Assembly (NCBI GenBank): GCA_902806595.1
Contig: CADCXC010000038.1
Span: 3,100,001-3,164,000 of the forward strand
Length of the DNA: 64,000 nucleotides
Direction: 5' to 3'
Source of the DNA: Pyrenopolyporus hunteri
Taxonomy: Eukaryota > Ascomycota > Sordariomycetes > Xylariales > Hypoxylaceae
In this document: in pieces, positions 45,717 to 57,212 of the stretch
How positions within the stretch are numbered: position 1 is the first letter of the stretch
Layout: each line of letters opens with the position of its first letter
The notes under the pieces: model-generated
The model's database searches: none
Told to the model about the DNA's origin: nothing
What the model saw: the letters and a program-made list of their open reading frames with translations, nothing else
Made by a program: the position numbers and the translations under genes

Positions 45717-47638
45717 GCTTGTCGTTCCGTAGAGGTATGTTGTCGTTAGCAGCAGCAATGGTAGTAGCCCTTGGTACGATAATAGAGTCTGAGTGTCTAC
45801 ATACGCTTCACCCAGTTTCATGAATAAGTCGACAAGGATGTTTGTCAATGCGTAGTCATCGGATACGAGAATAATCCGCTTCAGAGCCAGCCCTGTAAGG
45901 CAGCAGGCCGCATACCTAATGCCTAAGTAGGTAGGTAGTTGGGACGACTAACTTGGCCGATTCGGGGATCGGGGACCTGAAGTAGCCCGTGTCACCCCTG
46001 AAGGCGGCGTAGGCGGTAGGTAGCTAGTTTCTTATATCTACCAAACCTGAGGATAGATGGGCTCGGTAGGGTTGTGATCCGGAGATAGGTATGATGTCAG
46101 CAATCCTGTCATATAGAAACGTACATATAGGTATGGTAGGTAGGTAGGTAGGTAGGTATCTGCATACTTATCTTGCATACGTGGATCGTCATTAAAAAGT
46201 CCATTAGGTAGGTACATAATAATTATACTCACCTACCTATATACATGCGGGAGACGGGTGTTTCGGCCGATAATCGATGCCGTCGTTTCGAAATCCTGGG
46301 AGCTGAGCGAGGCAGCGTATCATGTACGAGGCGCCTTGACGTGGACGGATATCGGCCGGGACTAGTCTATCTACGGCATGACCTGGATTGGTACGATCTT
46401 GCCAATGAGGGTAGAGAACCGCCCGATACAAGAAATTACTTAATTTTGGCCTTTCCTTAGGCCATCCCGCTCTTTTATCTTGGCGTTGTGATAGATACCC
46501 AGGCATCCATGTGGGGAGGTGCCCCGTGGGTAGGTAGGTAGTCGATAGTTGACGGGTTATAGGGAGGCATGGGAGAGGGGAGAGAGAAAAAGGGTATTTT
46601 GATGAATCTAGAGGAATGGGTATATGTCTATCTAATTTTTTCGTCAATTGCTTTGCTATATACAATATTTTCGTTCAACGTCGTATAGATCCTGATATAA
46701 TCGTTCAGAGATTTTCAAGATAGATTTTTTGCACTACGCAGTAGTACCAAGTTATAGACCCCGTGTAGATTGCTCTAACGTCGCGTCGGGCCTCCGGGGC
46801 GCCACGACTCTATGAATTGTAAACGTTGAGACTGATCGTTGTCAACGCCTTCATTTTAGGTTGAGCCATTGGTAGTCGAGATACTCGAGGGATGTATACA
46901 ACACCCTCGTCGTCCTCGTTTCCCGCTGAGCCCGTGTCTCGAAGCCGAAGCTAGAGCGTCGGTTCGTATATTGTTGCGGAAGTCTTAATCGTCCGCGTCA
47001 CTGTATCGTCGTGTTTGGAGTTGGTCATATCCTTTTCCTCATCCATCCCGTACGTCTCAGCGGTAATATTTGCTTATAGAAAGTATTTGTCTCGGCGAAA
47101 GAAAAAAAGACATATTTCGGCGTGGCCTGAGTATACGACAAATGAATCGTATCGAGTATTTTTCTTTTTCTTTTATTCCCCCGTTAACTTTCGTATCATC
47201 TTGATACCTTTGGCGTAAGATGTGATTGGAGATCTCTTTTCGTTAGACCTTTCTCGTTATACATTTCCGATCCGTAGGAATTTTTTATATGTTCATGTGA
47301 GAAGCTGGCGAAATGCACATGTACGGGCTTGATAGAGTAGGATTTGGCAAGCCCAGGTCCGGTTTTAGAGGATTCGAAACGGCCACCGACTCGGATGCTT
47401 CTCCGGTTCGTTGATGCGGAACGTGCCGACCGCACTATCTAGGAGGGTCCCTACGTCTCGACACTCATGTTGCTTGAGCGGGTGTCACTAACACGCGCGG
47501 AAAGAAGCTAGTGATGGCCGGTTGGGATAGGTGATCCAGGGACATGTCGCATACTTTGGTACTTTCGGAAATCGGTGGTCACAAATTGTGCTGGTTGCCG
47601 AGTAAGTATATGGTTGTAGTCTTCGGCGGGTTAGGACC
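45717..47638. other. 1.9 kb spacer between NOP14 and bZIP 3' end
   Basis: Tail-to-tail spacer with no recognised gene. It has a (TAGG)n tract at 46137..46157 and further TAGGTAGG motifs near 45925, 46015 and 46205. Confidence 0.45.
46137..46157 (+). repeat. (TAGG)n microsatellite
   Basis: About five tandem TAGG units between NOP14 and the bZIP gene. Confidence 0.9.
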
Positions 47639-48578
47639 TTAGTAGCAATGAGAGGGACATGGCTTCTTACCTGATGGTGGAGGCGTAGCTTGACACGCCG
47701 GATACCTAAATTCCAAATTTTGGCGACCGGTCGTATTTTGCGACAAATTTCTCCTCTTCTGTATCATGGCTAAGATTTGCTGCTGTTGGACGTAGGTAAA
47801 TCCCGCAAACCTCTCGAGTGCCATCAACGCATCATCTTCCAGGGAGGCGACCCATAACTGTCTTTGAGTTTCGTCGCTATAATAACTTGGGTTAGAGGCG
47901 CTTGTGATACTCTGGTTCTGGGCTGGCTGGTTACTGCAGTGTTGCGGTGCGTAGTTGTTGCCAACAAGTAAGGGATCCAGCATAACAGGAGCCACAGAAG
48001 GTGTCGAGGGCGCAGATGTTATAGATGTTAAGGGCTGAACGTTGAATGAGCCAGAGTTTCTTAGAGGGCTGTCTCTAGCACCGGTAGGGATGAAGGTTTG
48101 CGCGTAGTCGCCGTTCTGAGTAAATGAATTATCTGGCTGATTGAAAGGGCTCATCCAGCTTTCATAGACGTCGTCGTGGCTATAGGCGGGGACCGCTGAA
48201 GACATTGACGGACTCGCAGCGACCCATTGCGCGGCGATAGGGACCGGCTGGAGTACTCCTGGGATGGGGCTGCCCGAGGCCTGTCTGCTCTGAAGCGACC
48301 ACGATCCAGCATATCCGTCCGTGTCATCGGACACCGAACTCATAGAGTCCGTTTGAGAATCGGATTTTAAAATCTCGTCGAGGAGTGCCAACTTTTGCTT
48401 GCGTTTCTCTCCTGAAGCCTGGCGTCAGCGATCTCTGTGACATGGCTGCTTGGAGAAACTTACGATATGCACGGGACGCGATTCTATTCTGCTCTTTGCG
48501 CACGTCGCTATTCCTCTTCTTAGGCGGCTTCGTTCGGGCAGACGAAGCGGACGAAGTGTTTGTGCTAGCCTTATCCAT
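47639..48578 (-). CDS. bZIP transcription factor
   Basis: Exons 48578..48464 and 48411..47639 with a 52-nt intron (GTAAGT...CTTCAG), phase 1; 295 aa. The basic region RKEQNRIASRAYR then EKRKQKL spans the intron and carries the bZIP N-x7-R signature. The zipper (LALLDEIL) is unusually short, about two heptads. A Ser/Pro/Gln-rich region follows, then a C-terminal helix LWVASLEDDALMALERFAGFTYVQQQQIL (described in pieces). It is a nuclear DNA-binding regulator; its targets cannot be deduced. The 3' end is uncertain: a GTAAGA donor lies inside the last codons (near 47668), so the coding region may continue in another exon rather than ending KKPCPSHCY. The upstream in-frame TTG is not used as start. 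Confidence 0.85.
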
Positions 48579-49022
48579 GGCGCCAGCAAGATGCAACCCC
48601 CGCAGACGTATAATTTCTATATCTTGCTTTTTTTTTCTCTGATCTTGAAGATTCTGGGCAAAAGTTCTACTTGATTGTATAAGCGATAAGAACGCGAATG
48701 AAGAGAGTCATTATATAAGATTGGAGATAGGAGATAGATGATCTGGTAGCTAAGAAGAGCTAGAATACGAGCAGCCCTATCACAGCCAGCCTTTCCCGAT
48801 GACCTGGTGCCACAGTAAAATGCGTCGAGTTTTCAAACCCGTCTTGATTCCACCTCGAAGGGGGGCTTCTTCTCTTTGGGGTAAGTGTGTACCTTTTCCC
48901 CGGAGGGGTTATTACTTTTTTATTTCTTTTTCTTTTTTTTCTTCAAAAAAAGGTCACGATGTGGACCACCGGCTCGAGGGTTCGGATTTATCAATGACAG
49001 GCATAGAATGATGTTAGCCATA

Positions 49023-49058
49023 TTGCGCATCTTGCGCATCTTGCGCATCTTGCGCAAC
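49023..49058 (+). repeat. 9-bp tandem repeat TTGCGCATC
   Basis: Four copies, the last ending CAAC instead of CATC. Unit length is a multiple of three. Confidence 0.95.
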
Positions 49059-51272
49059 TTGATAGATTCGATTCTCGAAAGCCGATTGGCAAGAATGCCC
49101 AAAATACGCGAATAACGCTGCTCGGGTTGAGCTACGGGGTGACCTGGAAGAAGCACAGGCAGAGTTGCTTCGTGGGCAGAATGTGGTATGGCTCGATAAC
49201 ATGCGAGGTTGAAAATAGAACATACCCCGAGATCTTCAGGACAAGGGTAGGAGACGCGTCCTATAATTGGCTACAATCGGCTCTCCTTAGTCATCTCGTT
49301 ACCAAGCATTTATGTAACCTCGGACCCACCAATAGAACATAAGCATCGACTTTTTCCAGAAGCCCAATTCGGTAGTCAGCGCTCACCTCAGCACCTACTC
49401 TGCACTATATGCACTATGTATATGCGCTATATGCACTATGCGCACCTCGTTGATTACTACGGGATACCTCATGTGGTCGAAAATCTCCTCATTATGCTCA
49501 CTACCTATAGTCAATAGGAAACCGTTATTGTGGCCTCGTATCGCCTTGTAGTTTCCACTCAGTGTTTTTTTACCTTTTTTTTTATTTTTATTTTTTAAAT
49601 TCACGGTGAGCTTTTTTCCCTGCAGCTTAGCTTGAGAGGCGACATTTAAGATGATTACTGATCTATGTGAGTAAGGACCCAAGATAACTTTACAATATTG
49701 TCAATTCTATTACATATATCCTATTACCATGTGCATACGTTCAATCTCATACCTACCTACCTTACCTACTCACACCTACACACCGTACATTAGTTTACAT
49801 AGTTGCCCTAACCACCCTAAAAGAACGTACGCTATGCTTGAATCAATGAACGATACTACCCGTCTCTTACACACTACCCATATAGGTTGGGTATTCCGAG
49901 CTTAATGTGTTTAAGGTGGATATAAGGTAGAGACATACATACCTAAATAAGTTAGGCACATGTCTAGTCTATGTATAGGAGAATCTTGTAAGAATCTTAT
50001 GAGGACCAATACATAGTATTATTGTTATTAGTATTATTATCCAACGCAGTTGCCACAGTAAGATACCTACCTATCTATAACATGCAATAAATACCTGACT
50101 AGCAATCTTACGAGGGGAGATCCAGCGGCTGGCATCATTCCAGCAAATATGGCAGCTAGTATATCTTGCCTATCTACACATATCCATATCTGGGTAGGTG
50201 AAGCAGGTGTTCCATGCGTCGAAGGCCATCCTGCGCCGTAGCAGCTGAGCAGACCAGGGGACGTGGTCCACTTTAACCCGCCCGCGCAAGTCCGCTAGGA
50301 TTCATCAGCTCGAAGCCCTATTCTTATTCCTGCCCTACGCCACTCGCCTAGGCCCTTAGTGGTTAAGTCCATCGAAAGAGGTCGGGTTGGATAGCTTGCT
50401 TAAGTCCACCCTTCGGACGTCATGTTCCGCAGACCTTGGTAATTTCGAGGCGGAGAGTATTGGTGGACAGGTAGAACGACGATTGCGTATCATTGGATAC
50501 CGGCGGAAGAGGTATTGGGCCTAATGCCGCTTACTGAGGGTATAGTAGCAGCGACAACGATTGTCTTCTCTGCGTACATGTGTAGCTCCCTTGTTAGCGC
50601 CGAAACCCTACATAATACTAGAATTCACGTCGAATGGCGGGGGACGTGTTGATTGGGCAGTATCAGGTGAGAGAAGGGCTTGTGGGTTTCGGCCAGGTAT
50701 GTTCAGGCGTACTAGGGTACCTACCTAACCTGTTGAGAAAAATCCGGTACCTGAAGAACGACGGCTTGGCTTCACTGTGTATATTGGGGGGTTGCCAACG
50801 TAATTTGTTCAGCTGACATGGCTATGGACCATACAAGTTCAAGTTTAGGTAGGTCGCCTACATCTTATAGGCTGTGAACGTATAATAAGTGGTTACACAT
50901 TGAGAGGTATATACATGTTATGTGTTTATCTCACTAGGGAGGTAGTGGTTAGATATCTTATTATTTCCTGTAATTTTTCCACCAATGATGCGAGACGAAG
51001 ACAATGAATGGGAAACGCTTCCTCGGCCGTACGTTAGAGCCTCCTCGATGACCAACTAATCCTGCCAGATGACATACGAGTGGATATTTTATGACACTAG
51101 GCGGTCGAAAATAGAATCGACGTACTTATGGTATACTACCTAGGTATGTTATATAAATACCCGATGTGGGTGCTAGCAGGTTTATGGGTTGCCTCTTCTC
51201 TGCTTCCGTTTCTGTTTCTGCCTCTGCCTCCTCAATGAAATAATTCACGTGTTGTTGCGCACGGAATACTAT

Positions 51273-51283
51273 GGGGGGGGGGG
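51273..51283 (+). repeat. G11 homopolymer
   Basis: Eleven consecutive G in the bZIP/YDJ1 spacer; prone to length errors. Confidence 0.9.
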
Positions 51284-51853
51284 AACTTTCGCAAACCTAC
51301 TCCCAAGTTATTTCGCAATGTGCCAGCATCGGGTGAAGCAATCGTGGGCGAATAGTTGCAATTGGCAGTTTACTTTGTTTTTCTCTTTCCAAGGCTCTTT
51401 GGAATTAGGCACTGCAATTGCACAGACGTCACAGACGATAGATGCGGTAGTAGATGCGGTGAGGGAAAGCGCTAAATCTGAGATCTAGGATTACGGGGAC
51501 TTCCAGGCCAGGCTTTGGCGTACCACATGTGCCGAGCCTGCCTAAAGCTGCCTAATAGTCGTAAGGCTGCTGAAGCCTTAAGTCGTACCCTAGATAATTA
51601 TATCAAAGAAAAAAGGCCGAGGTCGGTGTTCTCCCCCCCTCACCCCCTTTGTCAACCTCAATCGTACCTAGCACGTCTTATTTAAAGAATCCATAAGTTT
51701 AGGCCGGAGGGTTACACCACGATTCACCACACGTGGATACGGACGGTTTATGCATTGTCGCTAATAAAATCGAGTTATATGGGCTCGTCGAGTTCGCTAC
51801 CATAGATAATTCAACGGAGATGGGGATCGATCTCCAGACACGTTTACCGTTAC

Positions 51854-51884
51854 ATAGGTAGGCAGGTAGGCAGGTAGGTAGGTA
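51854..51884 (+). repeat. TAGGTAGGCAGG tandem block
   Basis: Interrupted TAGG/CAGG tandem units followed by a duplicated ATTACGT; dispersed family. Confidence 0.9.
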
Positions 51885-53328
51885 TTACGTATTACGTCTG
51901 TCCGTTTGCGAAAATTGAGGTAGTGGTTCAGGTAGAGGAGTTCAGATTCGGGTTTTCGATCTTTTGACTTTTACTTTTCTGGTTTTGCGTAGCTGGGGAA
52001 TTCCAAAAGTTGGAGAGAAAGAAGCCTTGACCCTCTGATGGCATGTACGTTGGTACAGAACCTGGACAATCCCCGGTGGTACCTACTGAATGCAAATGAA
52101 GTCCGTGTAACCCTCTCCATAATGCATGCAGCACAAGCCAAATTGGATGCCGAAAAGAGCAAAGAAGCGGGCCGGGGATGAAGTAGTCCGAAGTAGAGTT
52201 GAGGCTAAGCTACGGTGAATCCCACCAAATTAACCCGGGCCACTCCATTTTCCAGCCTCAAAGATACCGAAGAGTACTTAGAGTCGAAGCCACGATTCTA
52301 TCGGATTCTACGAGAAAGCAGTGGCGCGCTAAGAAGAATCTCAGCCTCGAAACTGAAGGAAGGTTTCCCACTTATGGAGGTAGCGTACATGTACCTACTG
52401 GTGTACCGACAGTGCGTGGAGCAGCACCGGATACATAGGTAGTGTACAAGATCATAGTGGAAGAAAATTGAGAAAAAACCACATTGCTTGCCTTTCCGGG
52501 ACGTTCAAATGTTGCTTGCTAATCGGGAGTGAATTAATTATTTGATCTTTTCCATCGTCCCCGCTCATAAGTCTTGTCTTGCGACTCTTTTTTTCTCTTT
52601 GGTTTCCATCTCCATCGATCAAGTCTCTTTTTTTTTCTTCCCTCTCTAGCCAAGTCCTCTAAGGGAAGACCCTGGAAATCGTTGGTTACTACGTACTTAG
52701 TAGGTACATACGGGGCCAGAGTCTTCTCGAATCGGAGTGACGGTCTGGGTACTTTCAGCAGGAACGCAGCCAGAACCTTCCAGCAACTCCGGACCCAGGC
52801 AGTCCAGGGTACCCTACATACAGAAAGGCACCCACCAATCTTGTACACCACAACGACCACAACTGCCATAACCATTGCCATAACCTGTCAATCCGTGCCA
52901 AAACATTCGCAACACAACGCAGACTACGCAAGACAATCCACCCATTCTTCTATCATCAACCCTTTTTTCTACTCCAACTTCCCACCAATTCCTGCTTATT
53001 GTATCTGGTAAGTTTCTTTCAGCTTTTGTCACCGAACTAATTCTTCTTCTCCCTCTTGCCCATTTCCACCGCTACCGATCGAAATTCGGAACCGCCTGAT
53101 CTGCGCATTTGTGGGGCGGGCCGTCCAACTGTTTTTAATTCTCCCAAATACTACAAAGATTCCCGCTCCTCGACATCCAGGACAACTTTCTAGTTACAAA
53201 TCGCATTGCTCACTCGTACTGACCGATTATCAAAAGCCCTACCTAATCAGTCTCGCCCTCTAATACTCGTCCATTTTCCTGCTCGCCTCAACGTCTCTTC
53301 CGTCTGATCTCCCACTCGGACCGACAAC

Positions 53329-54789
53329 ATGGTCAAGGAGACGAAGCTCTACGACGCTCTTGGCGTAAGTCTCACTCTACGGTGCAACGCATTTCCGCTC
53401 TAGAGAGAGCTTGTACTGATCGTCTTTGTTCAGGTCTCGCCAACTGCAACAGACCAAGAACTCAGGAAGGCGTACAAGACAGGAGCCTTGAAGTGGCACC
53501 CTGGTATGTTCCAACCTGGAACTCGTTTGAATCGCTGTGAACCTATTGTATTAACCGTACTATAATAGACAAGAACGCCCACAACCCGCAAGCCGAGGAG
53601 AAATTCAAGGAAATTTCACATGCCTACGAAATCCTATCCGACCCTCAGAAGCGCAGTATCTACGATCAATATGGTGAAGCTGGCCTCGAGGGAGGTGCCG
53701 GAGGCGGTGGCATGGCTGCCGAAGATCTATTCGCCCAGTTCTTCGGCTCCGGCTCTTTCGGCGGCGGTCTTGGCGGCATGTTCAGCGGCATGGGCGGCGG
53801 AGCGTCTCGTGGTCCACCTAAGGCGCGCACTATCCACCACACACACAAAGTATCCCTGGAGGACATCTACCGGGGTAAGGTTTCTAAGTTAGCCTTACAA
53901 CGTTCCGTCATCTGCCCGAAATGCGAGGGTCGGGGTGGTAAGGAAGGCGCCGTCCGACGCTGCCCTGGCTGTGATGGTCATGGTATGAAGACCATGATGC
54001 GACAAATGGGTCCTATGATCCAGCGCTTCCAGACGGTCTGCCCTGAATGCAACGGAGAGGGCGAAATAATCAAGGAGAAGGACCGGTGTAAGTCTTGCAA
54101 TGGTAAGAAGACCATAGTCGACAGGAAAGTGCTTCACGTTCACGTCGACCGCGGAGTCCGAAGCGGTACCAAGGTTGAGTTCAGGGGCGAAGGAGACCAA
54201 GCCCCTGGTGTCCAAGCCGGAGACGTCGTTTTTGAAATTGAGCAGAAGCCACACCCTCGGTTCACTCGCAAGGAAGACGATCTTCTCTACCGCGCCGAGA
54301 TCGAACTCGTTACGGCTTTAGCAGGTGGCACAATCTACATCGAGCATCTAGACGACAGATGGCTGAGCGTTGAGATCCAACCCGGCGAGGCCATCGCACC
54401 AGGTATGTATATTATTCTTATCCGCGCATCTTCCACGACCTAGGCGCTAATCAGGTATCGCAGATGCTGTCAAGATGTTGAGAGGACAAGGTATGCCTTC
54501 GCCTCGACACCACGACTACGGCAACATGTTCATACAATTCTCCGTCAAATTCCCCGAGCGTGGCTGGACGGATGACCCCGCCGCCTTCGATGCTCTACGC
54601 AGAATTCTTCCCGCCCCATCCCTAGAAGCTATCCCTCCCGCGGACGCTATGACGGATAGCGTGGAGCTCGAGGACTTGGACAACCAAAAGCAAGCCCGAG
54701 CGTTTGGAAGTGGCGGCGGCGGCGCCATGGACGAAGACGACGAGGACGGCCACCCGCACGCCGAGCGTGTGCAGTGCGCTTCACAATAG
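53329..54789 (+). CDS. YDJ1: Type I Hsp40 co-chaperone (DnaJ, Ydj1/Mas5)
   Basis: Four exons: 53329..53364, 53434..53503, 53569..54402, 54464..54789; 421 aa. Phases are 0, 1, 1. The J domain MVKETKLYDALGVSPTA has the HPD motif (KWHPDKN), its Asp codon split by the second intron. A Gly-rich segment follows (GGAGGGGM, GFGSG-like). Four zinc-finger repeats are present: CPKCEGRG, CPGCDGHG, CPECNGEG and CKSCNGKK. The substrate-binding domains follow, and the protein ends ERVQCASQ, a CaaX box for farnesylation as in yeast Ydj1. It delivers unfolded clients to Hsp70 and stimulates its ATPase, on ER and mitochondrial surfaces and in the cytosol. Adjacent short open frames on the other strand are shadows. 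Confidence 0.97.
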
Positions 54790-55461
54790 ACGGCGTGCCT
54801 AGAAAAGGAGGATTTACTTGTTCGTGAGGCGCTACATAGAGTTTCGTGACTCGCATAATTGCCTACACATTCCTACACTTTCGGGGATTCCCTACCGGCG
54901 GTGTTGGTAGAGAGTTTATTCACGGCGTAACGTTCGACGGGCTGAGAACACGAATATTTTGCATGTTATGAGGCTAGCACAGAAGGGAAGGCTGCTTTAC
55001 GCTTGATATGAACGGTCCACGATTTGACAGGAGGACGGGTTCGCTGTTCTTTTTTTGCGGCTCCCTTTTATCATCGATTACACCGGTATCATCCCACATC
55101 CTATGGTACTAGTGTGAGTTGGCGTTCGACGGACATAGAGCGGAAACGGGAACAGACGTGCTTCACGCAATTATTATTCCGGAATTGATTGCATTTAAAA
55201 TAATCTGGGCCCCAATCAAATTGATGTAGCTTCTTTGTAACGTGACGTGTCAGCGTATGTAGTCGATCCTAGAGTAGACGAGCTGCTATTGCCGTATCAT
55301 ATATCTTTCTATTTACCGATTGGCCAATGATGGTAACGATGTCTTGACGTAGCAGTTGTAGCGAATATAGCGACCCCAGAAGACTATAGACATAATCGCT
55401 AAACTGAACTATGAGGCAAGAAGCGTATAGACACAATCAAGCCCTCAGTACACGTAGAGCC
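54790..55461. other. Convergent 3' spacer YDJ1 / TRM82
   Basis: 672 bp between stop codons. No gene or notable repeat recognised. Confidence 0.4.
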
Positions 55462-57212
55462 TCATTCCGCCTCCTCATCTTCAAACTCGGTCTTCCGTAA
55501 CTTCCCGACGGGGTACAGGATGTTTTCTAGCTCCTCCCGGGAAATATCTATGTTCCCATCAGCGACATCTTGGATTCCTCCCTGCCGGGACCAGTTGCCG
55601 GCTTCATCTCGCTCGAACAGTAAAAGAGATTGAGGGGACTCTGCCTCGGTAGCCGTCCCCTGCATCTCGGTGTCATCGACGCTAGGTCGGTGGGCATCAA
55701 CCGCCACGACTAGTCTCAGGGCTCCTTCGGAGTTCGGGATAGTCACAGCATCTAGCGGGATACCGGGCACATTTAGAGTCTGTACGTGCTCGAGCGTATC
55801 CTGCGCGAGCTGGAAGATGAAGATTGCTGGTACTCTGGTTCGCGGTATACTGTTAGCCTTCTCGAATATAGTAGGACCGTTAGTAGAAAAGGAAGAAAAA
55901 GAAAACTCACAGCTCGCAAACCGCAAACACATAGCACCCCCCACCCACCTCATACGAACCCAGCCTCGCCACCGCGACCTTGCCCGCCTCGTCCCCCAGC
56001 ACTTCCTTCACGCGCCCCAGGACATCCATCCTGCCCATCAACCGCCCGACCTTCCACTCCCACACGAACAGCTCGTCGTCGCCGCCCCCGGAAACCAGGA
56101 CTTCGGGCCGGGACGCGGGCACGCAGAGCGCGCTGACGAAGGACTCGTGGCCCAGACAATAGGTCTCGATCACGTGGGCCTGGGGGACGCCGCGCGAGAC
56201 GCGGACGTGCTCGTCGCGGTCGGCCGTGACGATGTACGGCCTATTCCTGCTGCTGCTGCTGCTGTCGTTGGGGTCGGGGTCGTGGGCGACGGCGACGGCG
56301 GTCAGCATCGAGACGTGGCCCAGGATCGGCTCGTGCTCGAAGGCCGGCCGGCTGGACTCCTTGGCGGACAGGGCGCCGGCCTTGCGGGCGGCGAGGATGC
56401 GCTCTTGCTCCTCGAGCGCCCGGAGGTTGCGCTGCGAGTGCACGGTGAAGCGGTTGGCGGCGGGCTTGAGGGGTGCGGATGCGGATGAGGGTGCGGTGGG
56501 GGGGGGTGGTGGTGGAAGGCGTGGTGGGTTTGGGTGTGCTGGTGCTGGTGTCCTCTGCTGAGGGTATTAGCGGGAGCGAGTATACGTCCCCGAATTTATC
56601 TGCCGAGAGGATGTTGCGCCCGTCGGCGGTGATGGCTATGGAGCTGGGGCGCTTGGGCATGGCTCTGTGTATAGTCAGTGAGATGCTTCTTTCTTATATG
56701 AGGATAGGATAGGGATTATCGTACCTTTTGCTTAGTTCCTTTAATACACCGTTCCCATCGTGCTCGAATACCCATAGAGTTTTATCCTGGCCTGTTACGG
56801 CGACCAAGTGCTTTGCGTCTTCTGTTGCGGCCATTAGGGCTACGAATGGTATCTCAGGCCCCTGTCCACGAGAAGCATGGTTTTGCTTCTTTCGTCCCTT
56901 TCCGTTTGCCGTCGCTTCCACTGCGCCCCCGTCAGCTTTGCTATTCTCCGCCTCGGCGCCGGGATTCTCATCGGCGGCCAGCTTGCGCTTCTTCGATGGA
57001 GGCTGACCACTCTCTTGCTCGTTGAGGTCTTGACCCTCCTCGCCCGTTCCTTGGGATTGGCCATTGCCGGCTTGCTTTGTAAGGGGATGAGTCCAGGATG
57101 AGAGGAACGAGGGCGCGGCATCGAGATTAAAAGTCTGGATGCTAGGCCCTTTGGCAGCGCAGAGGATGGAGCTCTGTCCGAGTCTACTCAGACCTTGGTA
57201 TGGTAGACTCAT
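55462..57212 (-). CDS. TRM82: tRNA (guanine-N7) methyltransferase non-catalytic subunit Trm82, frameshifted
   Basis: Exons 57212..56725, 56664..55911 and 55849..55462. A WD40 protein: N-terminus MSLPYQGLSRLG then ILCAAKGPSIQTFNL. Further matches are AVTGQDKTLWVFEHDG, PKRPSSIAITADGRNILSADKFGDVY, ILGHVSMLTAVAVAHD, DRDEHVRVSRG, CLGHESFVSALCV, SGGGDDELFVWEW and, in exon 3, IFIFQLAQDTLEHVQTL. With Trm8 it makes m7G46 in tRNA. A nuclear-localisation-like KKRKL sits between blades. The frame breaks at a run of nine C (minus strand; 56498..56506): eight C restores it, giving about 542 aa. No GT-AG pair exists to splice the region out. An in-frame Met 31 codons upstream (57305) is a possible but less conserved start. 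Confidence 0.88.
56498..56506 (-). other. C9 homopolymer with frame break in TRM82
   Basis: Nine consecutive C on the coding strand in a Pro/Thr-rich linker between WD40 blades. The upstream frame reads on to TPPHRTL, whereas the conserved downstream frame (PSSASAPLKPAANRFTVHSQRN) needs one base less. Either a sequencing/assembly length error or a real one-base insertion. Confidence 0.85.

Larger units (their letters stand above)
48579..53328. other. 4.75 kb spacer between bZIP and YDJ1 (divergent)
   Basis: No complete gene found. Contents: a 9-bp tandem repeat at 49023..49058, a partially repeated TATGCACTATA cluster (49400-49445), a G11 run (51273..51283), a TAGGCAGGTAGG block (51854..51884), a CT-rich YDJ1 leader (52560-53330), and two short coding-like open frames (49066-49212 and 52209-52442, plus strand). 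Both lack a convincing start and family match. Long upstream regions are common for regulated transcription factor genes. Confidence 0.45.

Noticed and set aside
46237..46665. 142-codon minus-strand open frame
   Set aside because: Runs through TAGG repeats, no domain, no splice signals.
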